The notes beneath the pieces were generated by a model. It searched no databases. It worked only from the letters and a program-made list of their open reading frames with translations, and had not been told where the DNA came from. This document shows positions 1-7,619 of a DNA stretch of 64,000 nucleotides, piece after piece. This DNA is from CALBPI01 sp045110335 (GTDB lineage: Bacteria > Pseudomonadota > Gammaproteobacteria > Steroidobacterales > Woeseiaceae), in the NCBI GenBank assembly GCA_045110335.1, contig JBGCGB010000030.1, positions 62,001 to 126,000 of the forward strand. The letters run 5' to 3'. The position numbers and the translations under genes were made by a program. Every line of letters begins with the position of its first letter. Positions within the stretch are counted from its first letter, which is position 1.

Positions 1-896
1 TCCGTCAAGAGGTGAATGTGTCCATTTCGAGCGAATCGCTCGTTCCATGCCGATCGCATGCGCTGCCAGAAGGCCGCGGTTTCCGCCCAGTAGTCTATCG
101 CCGGAGAGAAATCAAAACCATCAATGCTACGGTAATCGTTGAAGCCGAATTCCCGTGCTAGTGTCAGCTCTGTTGAGCGACCGTTGCGAAGAGTCTTTGT
201 GTTGTCTTGCTCGTGAGTCCAGCCATTGGGCGTGACTGTATGGCGGTTCTCTGCGTTAATCGCATTGTAGTCATCGCGCTTTGTATATTCACGTCGCGGC
301 AAGGGTCGCCAGGTACGATCGCTGGTCCATGTTGACACGCCATAGCGGTGATTCCACTTTCCGGTACCACAATATCGGGGCGCATCGGAAACCTCAAAGA
401 CACATTGCGTCCAGGCGCCGGCCGTTTTCTCGGCCGCTAGTGATTTGACCTGCCAGTTTTGGTCTTCAACGAATTCAAATCGTTCTTTGGCCTCAAAGTG
501 CCAGTCTTGCCGCCAGTGTTTCACCACATAACCATCGCCAACAACAAGGATATGCTGCAAAACAATTCGTCCCGGCGTGTTCTCTACAACAATCACTTTC
601 TCGAAGCCGCCCGTATTCTTGCTGTCATGTTTTTCGTAGCCAGCTTGCAAGGCTACCGTTTCATCAAAGTTAAACTTCACATGATATTCGCCCTGCATCG
701 CGAGAATCGCGCGCCTACCCTTCTCGGCTGCATCATCTGTTTCAACAATGGCATTGAAGTAAGGATTGCGAACAGCAGTATGTGCAGGCAATCCGGTTTC
801 TCTAGCCACAGATTCGACGGTAGACGGTTGTGTCGTTGCACAGCCCGTTAGAAGAATCAAAGTGATGGATAATAGTGTGCTCTTTTTCACGTTCAT
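1..896 (-). CDS. DUF6607-family lipoprotein, 3' end cut by window edge
   Basis: The reading frame opens with ATG at 896 and runs without a stop through the left edge, so about 298 codons are visible. An AAGGGAC SD sequence lies 5 bases upstream. Residues 1-19 form a lipoprotein signal ending in a clear lipobox (LLTGC, Cys19), so it is probably an outer-membrane or periplasmic lipoprotein. The interior has the Trp- and Arg-rich pattern I associate with DUF6607, including the segments RPLPRRE, KRDDY, NRHTVTP and GWTHEQDN. The function of that family is unknown. It starts 15 bases after the TonB-dependent receptor stop and shares its strand, so the two are probably co-transcribed behind hemP. 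This points to iron/heme acquisition by context only. The family call is from memory of the motif pattern. Confidence 0.75.
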   Translation of the reverse strand, partial: MNVKKSTLLSITLILLTGCATTQPSTVESVARETGLPAHTAVRNPYFNAIVETDDAAEKGRRAILAMQGEYHVKFNFDETVALQAGYEKHDSKNTGGFEKVIVVENTPGRIVLQHILVVGDGYVVKHWRQDWHFEAKERFEFVEDQNWQVKSLAAEKTAGAWTQCVFEVSDAPRYCGTGKWNHRYGVSTWTSDRTWRPLPRREYTKRDDYNAINAENRHTVTPNGWTHEQDNTKTLRNGRSTELTLAREFGFNDYRSIDGFDFSPAIDYWAETAAFWQRMRSAWNERFARNGHIHLLT

Positions 897-911
897 CGTT
901 TGTCCCTTTAA

Positions 912-3092
912 TTAGAAAGACCAGTCCAAAGCCAGACTGAACTCGCGCCCAGGTCGTTGAAACTGAGCGCTGTTAACGTTGTCGCTGCTCAGGCCCTGAA
1001 CATCCAGATAGTTGAAATAGGTGTGATCGCCAAGATTGTAGACACCCGCGCGAACGCGCAGACTGTCCGTCGGTTTCCATGCGGCCAGCGCATCAAAAAC
1101 CACGTAGCCAGCTGGTGATAACAACGCACCGGCGCTCTCGTCGAGATCATCTTGTCGGGCGGCGGCCCGCGCCACTACGCTTCCGCTGATACCAGAGTCG
1201 GGGTTCGCATAATCAATACCAATAACACCGTTGAGGGGTGCGATGGAATTCAATGGTTGCCCTGTGCTTCGGTCTTCGCCATTCGCGTAAGCCGCCGACA
1301 TACGCAATGTGATCCCGGGCAGTTTGGGTAGGCTCGCTTGTGCGGAAAATTCGACGCCGGCGATTTCAACATCCTCTAAATTGATGGACTGAAAAATCAG
1401 CAAGCCATTGTTGGGGTCAACACCAACGTTGGTGAATGATTGAATGAAGTCGTCATAGCGTGTTTGGAAAGTGGCGAGTTCCGCCGACCAGAGTGGATTG
1501 ACGAAACGGATGCCTGCCTCAAGCCCACGACTGGATTCGGACCGCAAGTCGGGGCTGGGCATCGCTGTATAGCCGAATTGGAAATTGGTGAAGCCGACAT
1601 TGACATCATTGACCGGTGGCGCTCGGAAACCCTCTGCATATTGGGCATACCATTGGACGGATTCGTTCACCTGCCACAAGGCCCCCATTTTTGGCGACAC
1701 TTGATCATCGTCGTAATTGACAACGGCAACGCCGGGATTATCTTCGATAAAGATTTGATCAATATCCGGGACCAATTCGTAGCGATCCCAACGCAAGCCC
1801 GGTGTCAAAGTGACATTGCCCACTGTGATTTCATGTTCTGCATAGATGCCCATGCGTTTTGTTTCGGATTTCGGAAAGTCCCGCAGTGGAAAAATATCGG
1901 GACCGACTTGTGAGCTGACGACGCCAGTAAGCAGGTTTCGTTCCAGACCGTCCCTGAGTTGAGCTGTGTCTGTTTGCTCATATTCAATACCGAATGCAGT
2001 CGTCTGGGCGATCGCTCCCGATGCCCAATCAATCGCCGCATTGACTTCGGTTCCGAGCAGACGTTGTTCGAACGAAAAGGTACGGTTCCTGTCAACAGCA
2101 CCCGGCATGCCAGCAATGAACGTCTCCCGTGACTCTAGCGTTTGTTGACGCGTCTCACTGTCTTGTTGATAAGCTCGCCAGCGAACATAGTCGAGCCCTA
2201 ACACGCCAGTCCTCCACTCTTGGCCAAGACTGACGCGCGTCCGGGTGCGGGTATCATTTGCCGATACCACCGTTGTGTTAATTACATACGGAAATCCGAA
2301 AGCGGCCGTAAAGTCCTGAGTACCCTCGCGCGAGTCAACGTCGGAAAGGCTATCGCTGTCGAAATCCTCGAGGGTGAGTTGCACGCCACCGGCTGCCACA
2401 TCACCGAAATCCAGGCGCGCGAGTAGGTTAAGGCTTTCGGCATCTAGTGGATCCGAAGCGCCAACATTGAGTTCTCCACCTTCGCGACGGGTAATGCGCA
2501 GCATGCCAGCGACCTGACCTAATCGAGCGGCCGCCGTTGCACCAATGACAAGGCTGCTATCTGTGCTGTTGAAACCGGCATTCGTGGTTGCGGCAAAATC
2601 TTTTGCTTCTAGTAAATCGCTCGGACTTTTGGTCACAAAGCTGACGACGCCACCTAGCGCATCGGATCCGAACATGGCGGAAGCTGGACCTCGTAATATT
2701 TCGACTTGCTTTAAGCTATCGATATCAAAGAAATCGCGACTCGCATTTGAGAAACTGCCGATGGAAAATGCGTCTGAAGTGGCTACGCCGTCAACTTCGA
2801 TGTGGACCCGATTACCGCCGACACCTCGTATGCTAATGCCTGACAGACCAAAGCGACTGCCTTGATTGACGACGTCGACACCTGGTTCATAGCGAACGAG
2901 ATCGGCGATGTCTTGAGCAAGTTCGCGTTGGACGCGTTCTTGATCTACCAACGTAATTTTGGTGGGCAATGAGGTACTGGATACCGGCCGTTTGGTAGCT
3001 TCTACAACAATGGTGTCGATCGAATTGACAGCATTTGCGTTCGGGGTGGTTGTCGCGGCGGCAGTCATTGACGCGATCAGCATAGCGAGCAT
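912..3092 (-). CDS. TonB-dependent outer-membrane receptor, heme/hemoglobin type
   Basis: This 726-residue protein has a short signal peptide ending near residue 21 (ANA). A TonB-box-like DTIVVEAT follows at about 26-33, then a plug domain at about 40-170 with the conserved ISIRGVGGNRVHIEVDGV-type segment, then a 22-strand barrel ending in the aromatic LDWSF. The plug wording resembles the hemoglobin/transferrin/lactoferrin receptor family. The adjacent hemP and the Fur-like site make heme the most likely substrate. AGGAG lies 8 bases before the ATG. It sits between hemP and the DUF6607 lipoprotein, all on the minus strand. Energy would come from a TonB-ExbBD complex such as the one at the right end of this window. 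The exact ligand cannot be read from sequence. Confidence 0.9.
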   Translation of the reverse strand: MLAMLIASMTAAATTTPNANAVNSIDTIVVEATKRPVSSTSLPTKITLVDQERVQRELAQDIADLVRYEPGVDVVNQGSRFGLSGISIRGVGGNRVHIEVDGVATSDAFSIGSFSNASRDFFDIDSLKQVEILRGPASAMFGSDALGGVVSFVTKSPSDLLEAKDFAATTNAGFNSTDSSLVIGATAAARLGQVAGMLRITRREGGELNVGASDPLDAESLNLLARLDFGDVAAGGVQLTLEDFDSDSLSDVDSREGTQDFTAAFGFPYVINTTVVSANDTRTRTRVSLGQEWRTGVLGLDYVRWRAYQQDSETRQQTLESRETFIAGMPGAVDRNRTFSFEQRLLGTEVNAAIDWASGAIAQTTAFGIEYEQTDTAQLRDGLERNLLTGVVSSQVGPDIFPLRDFPKSETKRMGIYAEHEITVGNVTLTPGLRWDRYELVPDIDQIFIEDNPGVAVVNYDDDQVSPKMGALWQVNESVQWYAQYAEGFRAPPVNDVNVGFTNFQFGYTAMPSPDLRSESSRGLEAGIRFVNPLWSAELATFQTRYDDFIQSFTNVGVDPNNGLLIFQSINLEDVEIAGVEFSAQASLPKLPGITLRMSAAYANGEDRSTGQPLNSIAPLNGVIGIDYANPDSGISGSVVARAAARQDDLDESAGALLSPAGYVVFDALAAWKPTDSLRVRAGVYNLGDHTYFNYLDVQGLSSDNVNSAQFQRPGREFSLALDWSF

Positions 3093-3116
3093 AGCGCTTT
3101 CTCCTAGAAAGGATGC

Positions 3117-3146
3117 TGGCTGGCTGGCGAGTGGCTGGCTGGCGAG
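3117..3146. repeat. Perfect 15-bp tandem duplication
   Basis: Two exact head-to-tail copies of TGGCTGGCTGGCGAG fill most of the short gap between the hemP stop and the receptor SD sequence. Each copy contains TGGC triple repeats, which suggests replication slippage. It may slightly alter spacing in the hemP-receptor mRNA. Confidence 0.9.
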
Positions 3147-3153
3147 GCAAAGA

Positions 3154-3309
3154 TTATTTAGTCAGGATCAGTTTTTCGTTGCGCGTCACGGTGAGTCTGT
3201 AGATCTCGCCTCGGAAAACCAGTTTTATCACACGTCGCCCCGCTAATAACGCATCCACTTGGATGGGTGCGCTGGTTGTATCCGATTCCCTAGGATCACG
3301 AGGCTTCAT
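3154..3309 (-). CDS. hemP: Hemin uptake protein HemP
   Basis: A 51-residue protein whose C-terminal half carries the HemP hallmark: LLAGRRVIKLVFRGEIYRL followed by TVTRNEKLILTK at the end. HemP/HmuP proteins are small, iron-regulated, and encoded first in heme-uptake operons. Some act as activators of the adjacent receptor gene. Here it precedes the TonB-dependent receptor by 61 bases on the same strand. The ATG at 3309 has no SD sequence directly upstream. Instead a Fur-like site and a ten-codon mini-ORF abut it (listed separately). The N-terminal 15 residues are not conserved in the family as I know it, so the start is less certain than the product. Confidence 0.88.
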   Translation of the reverse strand: MKPRDPRESDTTSAPIQVDALLAGRRVIKLVFRGEIYRLTVTRNEKLILTK

Positions 3310-3338
3310 TTGCGAACAATAATCATTCTCATTTGCAT
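3306..3338 (-). CDS. Possible ten-codon leader ORF overlapping hemP start
   Basis: ATG at 3338 is preceded by GGAAGGGG with a 6-base gap, a far better ribosome site than hemP itself has. The frame encodes MQMRMIIVRK and its TGA overlaps the hemP ATG (ATGA). If the mRNA begins upstream of this point, the peptide would couple translation into hemP. If the promoter described for the Fur-like site is used, this ORF is not transcribed at all. It may be chance, because its core is made of Fur-box bases. Confidence 0.25.
   Translation of the reverse strand: MQMRMIIVRK
3318..3336 (-). promoter_or_regulatory. Fur-box-like operator upstream of hemP
   Basis: Read on the minus strand, the 19 bases match the Fur consensus GATAATGATAATCATTATC at 14 of 19 positions by hand alignment. 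A TTGCAA (3343-3338) and TATTGT (3321-3316) pair with 17-base spacing brackets the site as a plausible sigma-70 promoter. That would let Fur block it, and transcription would start at or next to the hemP ATG. Confidence 0.7.
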
Positions 3339-3448
3339 TTGCAACCCCTTCCGCCCAAATGGTGCCCCATCTCGATTTTTGCGGCAAAATGAATACCGAC
3401 CTTTTGATCTGCTTTTTAACAACACCTTTTCCAGGGGTTATGCCAAAG

Positions 3449-4888
3449 ATGCCACTAACAGACAATGAAGGAACGCCGCCTCTTATTAGCAGGCGACGCC
3501 TTATCGGCACTGGCAGTCTTGCCGCCGCAACGCTAGGTGCAACCCGTTGTGGCCGTGTCGTTGAAGAGGCCGATGTCATTGTTCTGGGTGCCGGGCTCGC
3601 TGGCTTAGGTGCTGCGCTTGAGCTCAAAAAAAATGGTCTGAAACCTCTCGTTCTCGAGGCCAAGAACCGGCCCGGCGGGCGAATTCGCACGCTTAGAAGC
3701 TTGCCCGGTCGACCCGAAGCCGGTGGCACCCAAATCAGCTCCAACTATCAACGATTCGTGAAGATTGCTGACGAGCTGGGTATCGCACTAAAGGAAGACT
3801 CGCCGATGCGACGCGATCGGCCCGAGTTTTGGATCTCCTTGGAGGGTGAGCCGATATTGCCCGAAGCTTGGGCGAGCCATCCTAGTAACCCTTTTGAGGA
3901 TGCATTCGCAACTGTTCCGCCCTGGGCGCTGCCTTTCGTCAGCATGGGCAAAGACAACCCCCTACCCGATGTCGGTAGTTGGAAAGACCCGGCTTATGCG
4001 CAATACGATGTATCGGTTGCTGAGCATCTTGGCTGGCGTGCTGACCAGTTGGCGATCGGGTTTGGAACGAATCCCGGTTATGGGCCGGACGCCGCCGGCC
4101 AATCAGCGCTCATGTGGTTCCAAATTATGAAAGCCATCGCGACGCCGGGCGGGAAGCTGCTCACCGTGGCCGGCGGCAATGACCGCGTGCCTTTCGCCAT
4201 GGCGGATGCGCTCGGTGACGCCGTCCGATATCGCGCCGTCGCCGAACGCGTAGATGTCACACCTAATGGTATCGATGTCTGGACAAATGATGGTCGACGC
4301 TATCGGGCAAAGCAGGCGATCAGTACTTTGCCAGCAGAGGCTATACGAAACTTGGCATTGAATGGCCCACTCTCCCAGCCACAAGAAACAGGCATTCAGC
4401 AACTACGCTATAACCGTGTTGTTAGAGCGTACTTCATACCCAAGAGATCGTTTTGGGACGATGACGGGCTGCCGCCATCGATTTGGAGCGATGGGTTGGC
4501 TGGACGTGCGTTTGCGTTACGAGGCTTCGGGGATGAGCGGATAACGATGATTCAGTCGTTCATAACGGGGCCGGCCGCCGACAAACTCGATGGCATGAGC
4601 GAAACCACAGCGCTTGCTACCGTGCAAGCATCGCTAGAATCGATAAGACCCTCTTGCGTGGGTGCACTGGAACCCGTCGCCATTGTGAGTTGGGGTAATG
4701 ACCGGTATGCGGGCGGTGCCTATGCCTGTTGGCAACCCGGGCAGATTTCGACATTTGCGAATGCGATGGCCAAACCGGCTGGCCAGCTTCATTTTGCGGG
4801 TGAACATACGGCACGCTACTCACGTGGCATCGAAGGCGCGTTGGAGTCGGCTGAGCGAGCGGTGAGTGAGCTTCTTGCAACGGTCTAA
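3449..4888 (+). CDS. Tat-exported flavin monoamine oxidase family protein
   Basis: A 479-residue FAD-dependent amine oxidase. A twin-arginine signal (SRRRLIGTGSLAAATLG, Arg15-17) is followed by a Rossmann dinucleotide motif GAGLAG at about 47-52 and GGRIRTL. The C-terminus has the family's closing FAD motif FAGEHTARYSRGIEGALESAERA. It probably folds in the cytoplasm with FAD bound and is then exported. ATG 3449 is chosen because CAGGGG lies 11 bases upstream and the Tat motif then falls near the N-terminus. ATG 3440 is an alternative. It is divergent from the hemP operon. Family members oxidise primary amines or amino acids to imines, but the substrate here is unknown. Confidence 0.85.
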   Translation: MPLTDNEGTPPLISRRRLIGTGSLAAATLGATRCGRVVEEADVIVLGAGLAGLGAALELKKNGLKPLVLEAKNRPGGRIRTLRSLPGRPEAGGTQISSNYQRFVKIADELGIALKEDSPMRRDRPEFWISLEGEPILPEAWASHPSNPFEDAFATVPPWALPFVSMGKDNPLPDVGSWKDPAYAQYDVSVAEHLGWRADQLAIGFGTNPGYGPDAAGQSALMWFQIMKAIATPGGKLLTVAGGNDRVPFAMADALGDAVRYRAVAERVDVTPNGIDVWTNDGRRYRAKQAISTLPAEAIRNLALNGPLSQPQETGIQQLRYNRVVRAYFIPKRSFWDDDGLPPSIWSDGLAGRAFALRGFGDERITMIQSFITGPAADKLDGMSETTALATVQASLESIRPSCVGALEPVAIVSWGNDRYAGGAYACWQPGQISTFANAMAKPAGQLHFAGEHTARYSRGIEGALESAERAVSELLATV

Positions 4889-4999
4889 ATTCAATGGGTT
4901 CGTTCAACAGCTACCGAGGCAATCAGGGTTCCCTGTAGGACATTGGTTTTCGTTTCGCGCGAGTGCAGTTTTGCTTTTAGATACGGAGCTTCATGGTTG

Positions 5000-5809
5000 A
5001 TGAATTGCGTAACGAAAGTCATTGGTCAATTGATTCTCTGCGGGCTCACTTTACTCGGTTCGATCGGCGTCGCGGCAAGCAGCGAACGCGTTGTCGTCGC
5101 GGCTGCATCAAACTTCGTGGCGACCGCAGAAATTCTCGCTCGCCTATATGAACAGGATACCGGGCAAGCCGTCGTTGTCGTTGCGGGATCGAGTGGCAAA
5201 CATTTCGCACAGATGATGAACGGCGCGCCCTTCGATATTCTATTGTCAGCCGATCAACAGAAACCGGCAGAACTGTTTGCCAGAGGCTTGTTGGGTGAAG
5301 CGCCTAAAACCTATGCGATCGGCCGACTCGTCGCGTGGTCAGCGACACAATGCCGGGCGGATTCAGACCTAGCTCTCGCGATTGACGAGTTGTCAGGTCA
5401 AACAATTGCGATCGCGAATCCTGCCGTTGCACCCTACGGTGTAGCTGCCAAAGAGGTTCTAACGGCATTGCTAGACACAGATACTTTGCTATCGCAAATG
5501 GTGTTCGGAGAAAACATCAGTCAGGTTTTTCAGTTTGCGATCTCCGGCAATGTTGACTTCGCTTTTCTTGCCCGTTCGCAATGGATCAGGAATCGGGTGC
5601 TTCATGCACGCGGTTGCCATTGGCTTGTACCGAAGCAATGGCATCGGCCGGTTATTCAACAGGCCGGCTTGTCAGCGCGAGCAGTGAGTAATCCAAGTGC
5701 GCGGTCTTTTTACCGATTTTTGTTCTCGGATGCAGCCAGAAAAATTATAGAAGATTCAGGCTTCGAAACCATCGACACGCCATCACCGACAAAGGGAAGT
5801 CATCCTTGA
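5000..5809 (+). CDS. modA: Molybdate ABC transporter, periplasmic binding protein
   Basis: A 269-residue solute-binding protein with a signal peptide ending near GVAASS, residues 1-27. The mature protein begins VVVAAASNFVATAEILARLYE, followed by the ModA-type loop VVAGSSGKHFAQMMNGAPFDILLSAD, whose Ser and backbone positions contact the oxyanion in the family. It is first in a modABC operon and overlaps modB by a TTGA junction. ModA binds molybdate or tungstate in the periplasm and delivers it to ModBC. The start at 5000 is inferred from the signal peptide. GGAG lies 11 bases upstream. Confidence 0.93.
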   Translation: MNCVTKVIGQLILCGLTLLGSIGVAASSERVVVAAASNFVATAEILARLYEQDTGQAVVVVAGSSGKHFAQMMNGAPFDILLSADQQKPAELFARGLLGEAPKTYAIGRLVAWSATQCRADSDLALAIDELSGQTIAIANPAVAPYGVAAKEVLTALLDTDTLLSQMVFGENISQVFQFAISGNVDFAFLARSQWIRNRVLHARGCHWLVPKQWHRPVIQQAGLSARAVSNPSARSFYRFLFSDAARKIIEDSGFETIDTPSPTKGSHP

Positions 5810-6507
5810 TCACACAAGATGACTGGTCTGCGATCTTGCTGACGCTAAAGTTGGCGACCGTCGTAACATTGTTGCTTACCATCGTAGCAACGCCTCTGGC
5901 ATGGTGGCTGGCGCGCACGCACTCGAGATGGCGACCGGTCGTATCGGCAATTGTTGCGCTTCCGCTGGTACTGCCACCTACCGTGATCGGCTTCTATTTA
6001 CTGCTGGCGTTTTCCCCGAATAGCGCATTCGCGAAGATGCTTGGATGGATAGGACTTGAGCGAGTAGCGTTCTCTTTCGAAGGCTTGGTCATTGGTTCAT
6101 TGGTGTATTCATTGCCCTTCGTTGTGCAACCGTTGCAAAACTCAATGGCGGCTATCGAATCCGAACTGCTGGAAGCTGCGGCATCGCTCGGTGCCAGCGC
6201 TTGGGACCGTTTTCGCCAGATTGTTGTTCCCCTTTCAATACCGGGCTACGTCATTGGCGCAACGCTCGGTTTCGCCCACACGATCGGTGAGTTTGGCATT
6301 GTATTAATGATTGGCGGAAATATCCCCGAAGAAACCCGTCTGGTGTCCATCGCTATCTATGACCACGCGGAGGGACTAAACTTCGCCAGCGCGCACCGCT
6401 TGTCGGCAATCATGCTCGGCGTTTCTTTCGTCACGTTACTGGTGGTGTTCGTTTGGCAAGCACGCAGCCGGACCAATGTGTCCCGTTTGCCGGAGCAAAT
6501 ACTTTGA
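5806..6507 (+). CDS. modB: Molybdate ABC transporter permease
   Basis: A 233-residue inner-membrane permease with five to six hydrophobic segments and the EAA loop characteristic of ABC permeases (LEAAASLGASAWDRFRQIVVPLSIPG). The ALPLVLPPTVIGFYLLL stretch and GEFGIVLMIGGNIPEET near the C-terminus are typical of ModB. Translation most likely begins at TTG 5806, inside the modA stop (TTGA). AAGGGAAG lies 6 bases upstream, so modA and modB are translationally coupled. The product forms the transmembrane channel for molybdate. Confidence 0.93.
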   Translation: MITQDDWSAILLTLKLATVVTLLLTIVATPLAWWLARTHSRWRPVVSAIVALPLVLPPTVIGFYLLLAFSPNSAFAKMLGWIGLERVAFSFEGLVIGSLVYSLPFVVQPLQNSMAAIESELLEAAASLGASAWDRFRQIVVPLSIPGYVIGATLGFAHTIGEFGIVLMIGGNIPEETRLVSIAIYDHAEGLNFASAHRLSAIMLGVSFVTLLVVFVWQARSRTNVSRLPEQIL

Positions 6508-7592
6508 GCGGCGAGATCAGTATCCAACTCAACGGTGCGCTCTCGGACGGTCGGCGACCATCTTTCGCCTACGATTTTGAGGCAGCCATACCCGTATCAG
6601 GGATTACTGTCGTTTTCGGCAAGAGTGGCAGTGGTAAAAGTACACTGCTGCGGTGCATCGCCGGTTTTCAGCCATCATTGGGTACGCTCACGTTTGGGGA
6701 TACGGTTTGGCAGGATAAGCACCATTCCGTGCGGGCTAGCCAACGGCGAATCGGTTACGTTTTTCAACGTCAACAGTTGTTCCCGCATATGAGCATCGCG
6801 GAAAACTTGAGGTTCAGCGAAAGCCGCCGGGGTGGCGAAGCACCACCGCTGGCGCGAGAAGACTTGATTGACTTGTTTCAACTTGATCATCTTCTGTCAG
6901 CGATGCCGAACAGGCTTTCAGGCGGCGAACAGCAGCGGGTTGCGATTGTACGCGCGCTGCTTAATGCACCACGCCTATTGTTACTCGACGAACCGCTAAG
7001 CGCCTTGGATCAGGAACGGCGTCAGCAAGTGATCAGTTGCCTTTTGACAGTCGCCAGGTCCGCTGCGCTTCCAATGATCTATGTGAGTCACAGTTTGCGT
7101 GAAGCCAGTGCGTTAGCTAACCATCTTTTGTTGGTTGACCAGGGCTCGGTCACGACGAGCGCCGCGAGCAGTGAGATTTTGACTGACGTTCGTTCCGTGC
7201 TCGCTACCCGACCAGATGCCAATGCTATTGTTGACGGCGTGATTACCGAAATCGATACGCGTTGGCAATTGGCCAAACTCCGCGCTCGTGAGATCAGCCT
7301 TTGGATGCCGACGAATCAACATATGGTGGTCGGAGAGGCAGCCCGTGCGCTCATTCCCGCAGCGAATGTTAGCCTGACAAAACATCGCGATGACAGTGGT
7401 AGTATGCTCAATCAGCTGGATGCCGAAGTTACAGACATTATTCAAAGCGACCACTCGGCCCACGTCACTGTTCGTTTATTAGTTGGCCAGACGATCTTGC
7501 TGGCCCAGATCACGAAGCGCTCGCTGGAACTTCTGGGTCTTCACCCGGGCATGCTAATTGTTGCGCAGGTGAAAGCATTAGCGGTGCAATAG
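6504..7592 (+). CDS. modC: Molybdate ABC transporter ATPase
   Basis: A 362-residue ATPase. Walker A GKSGSGKST is at about 39-46, the ABC signature LSGGEQQ at about 138-144, Walker B LLLLDE at about 158-163 and the switch His in YVSHS. The C-terminal third is a TOBE/MOP-like domain expected to sense oxyanion, as in ModC of other proteobacteria. The start is TTG 6504, overlapping the modB TGA (TTGA) with GGAG 8 bases upstream. In-frame codons further upstream (from 6453) lie inside modB. It drives molybdate import for molybdenum-cofactor enzymes, none of which is encoded in this window. Confidence 0.92.
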   Translation: MSGEISIQLNGALSDGRRPSFAYDFEAAIPVSGITVVFGKSGSGKSTLLRCIAGFQPSLGTLTFGDTVWQDKHHSVRASQRRIGYVFQRQQLFPHMSIAENLRFSESRRGGEAPPLAREDLIDLFQLDHLLSAMPNRLSGGEQQRVAIVRALLNAPRLLLLDEPLSALDQERRQQVISCLLTVARSAALPMIYVSHSLREASALANHLLLVDQGSVTTSAASSEILTDVRSVLATRPDANAIVDGVITEIDTRWQLAKLRAREISLWMPTNQHMVVGEAARALIPAANVSLTKHRDDSGSMLNQLDAEVTDIIQSDHSAHVTVRLLVGQTILLAQITKRSLELLGLHPGMLIVAQVKALAVQ

Positions 7593-7619
7593 CTCAAAGA
7601 CTACGTTAAGGAAACGGGC

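Noticed and set aside
459..851. Plus-strand ORF of 130 codons opposite the DUF6607 lipoprotein
   Set aside because: The minus-strand frame has an SD, lipobox and family pattern; the plus-strand ORF has none and is a shadow.
4889..4999. Possible Moco riboswitch or ModE site upstream of modA
   Set aside because: I could not find the conserved helices of the riboswitch or a palindromic ModE site in this 111-base gap.
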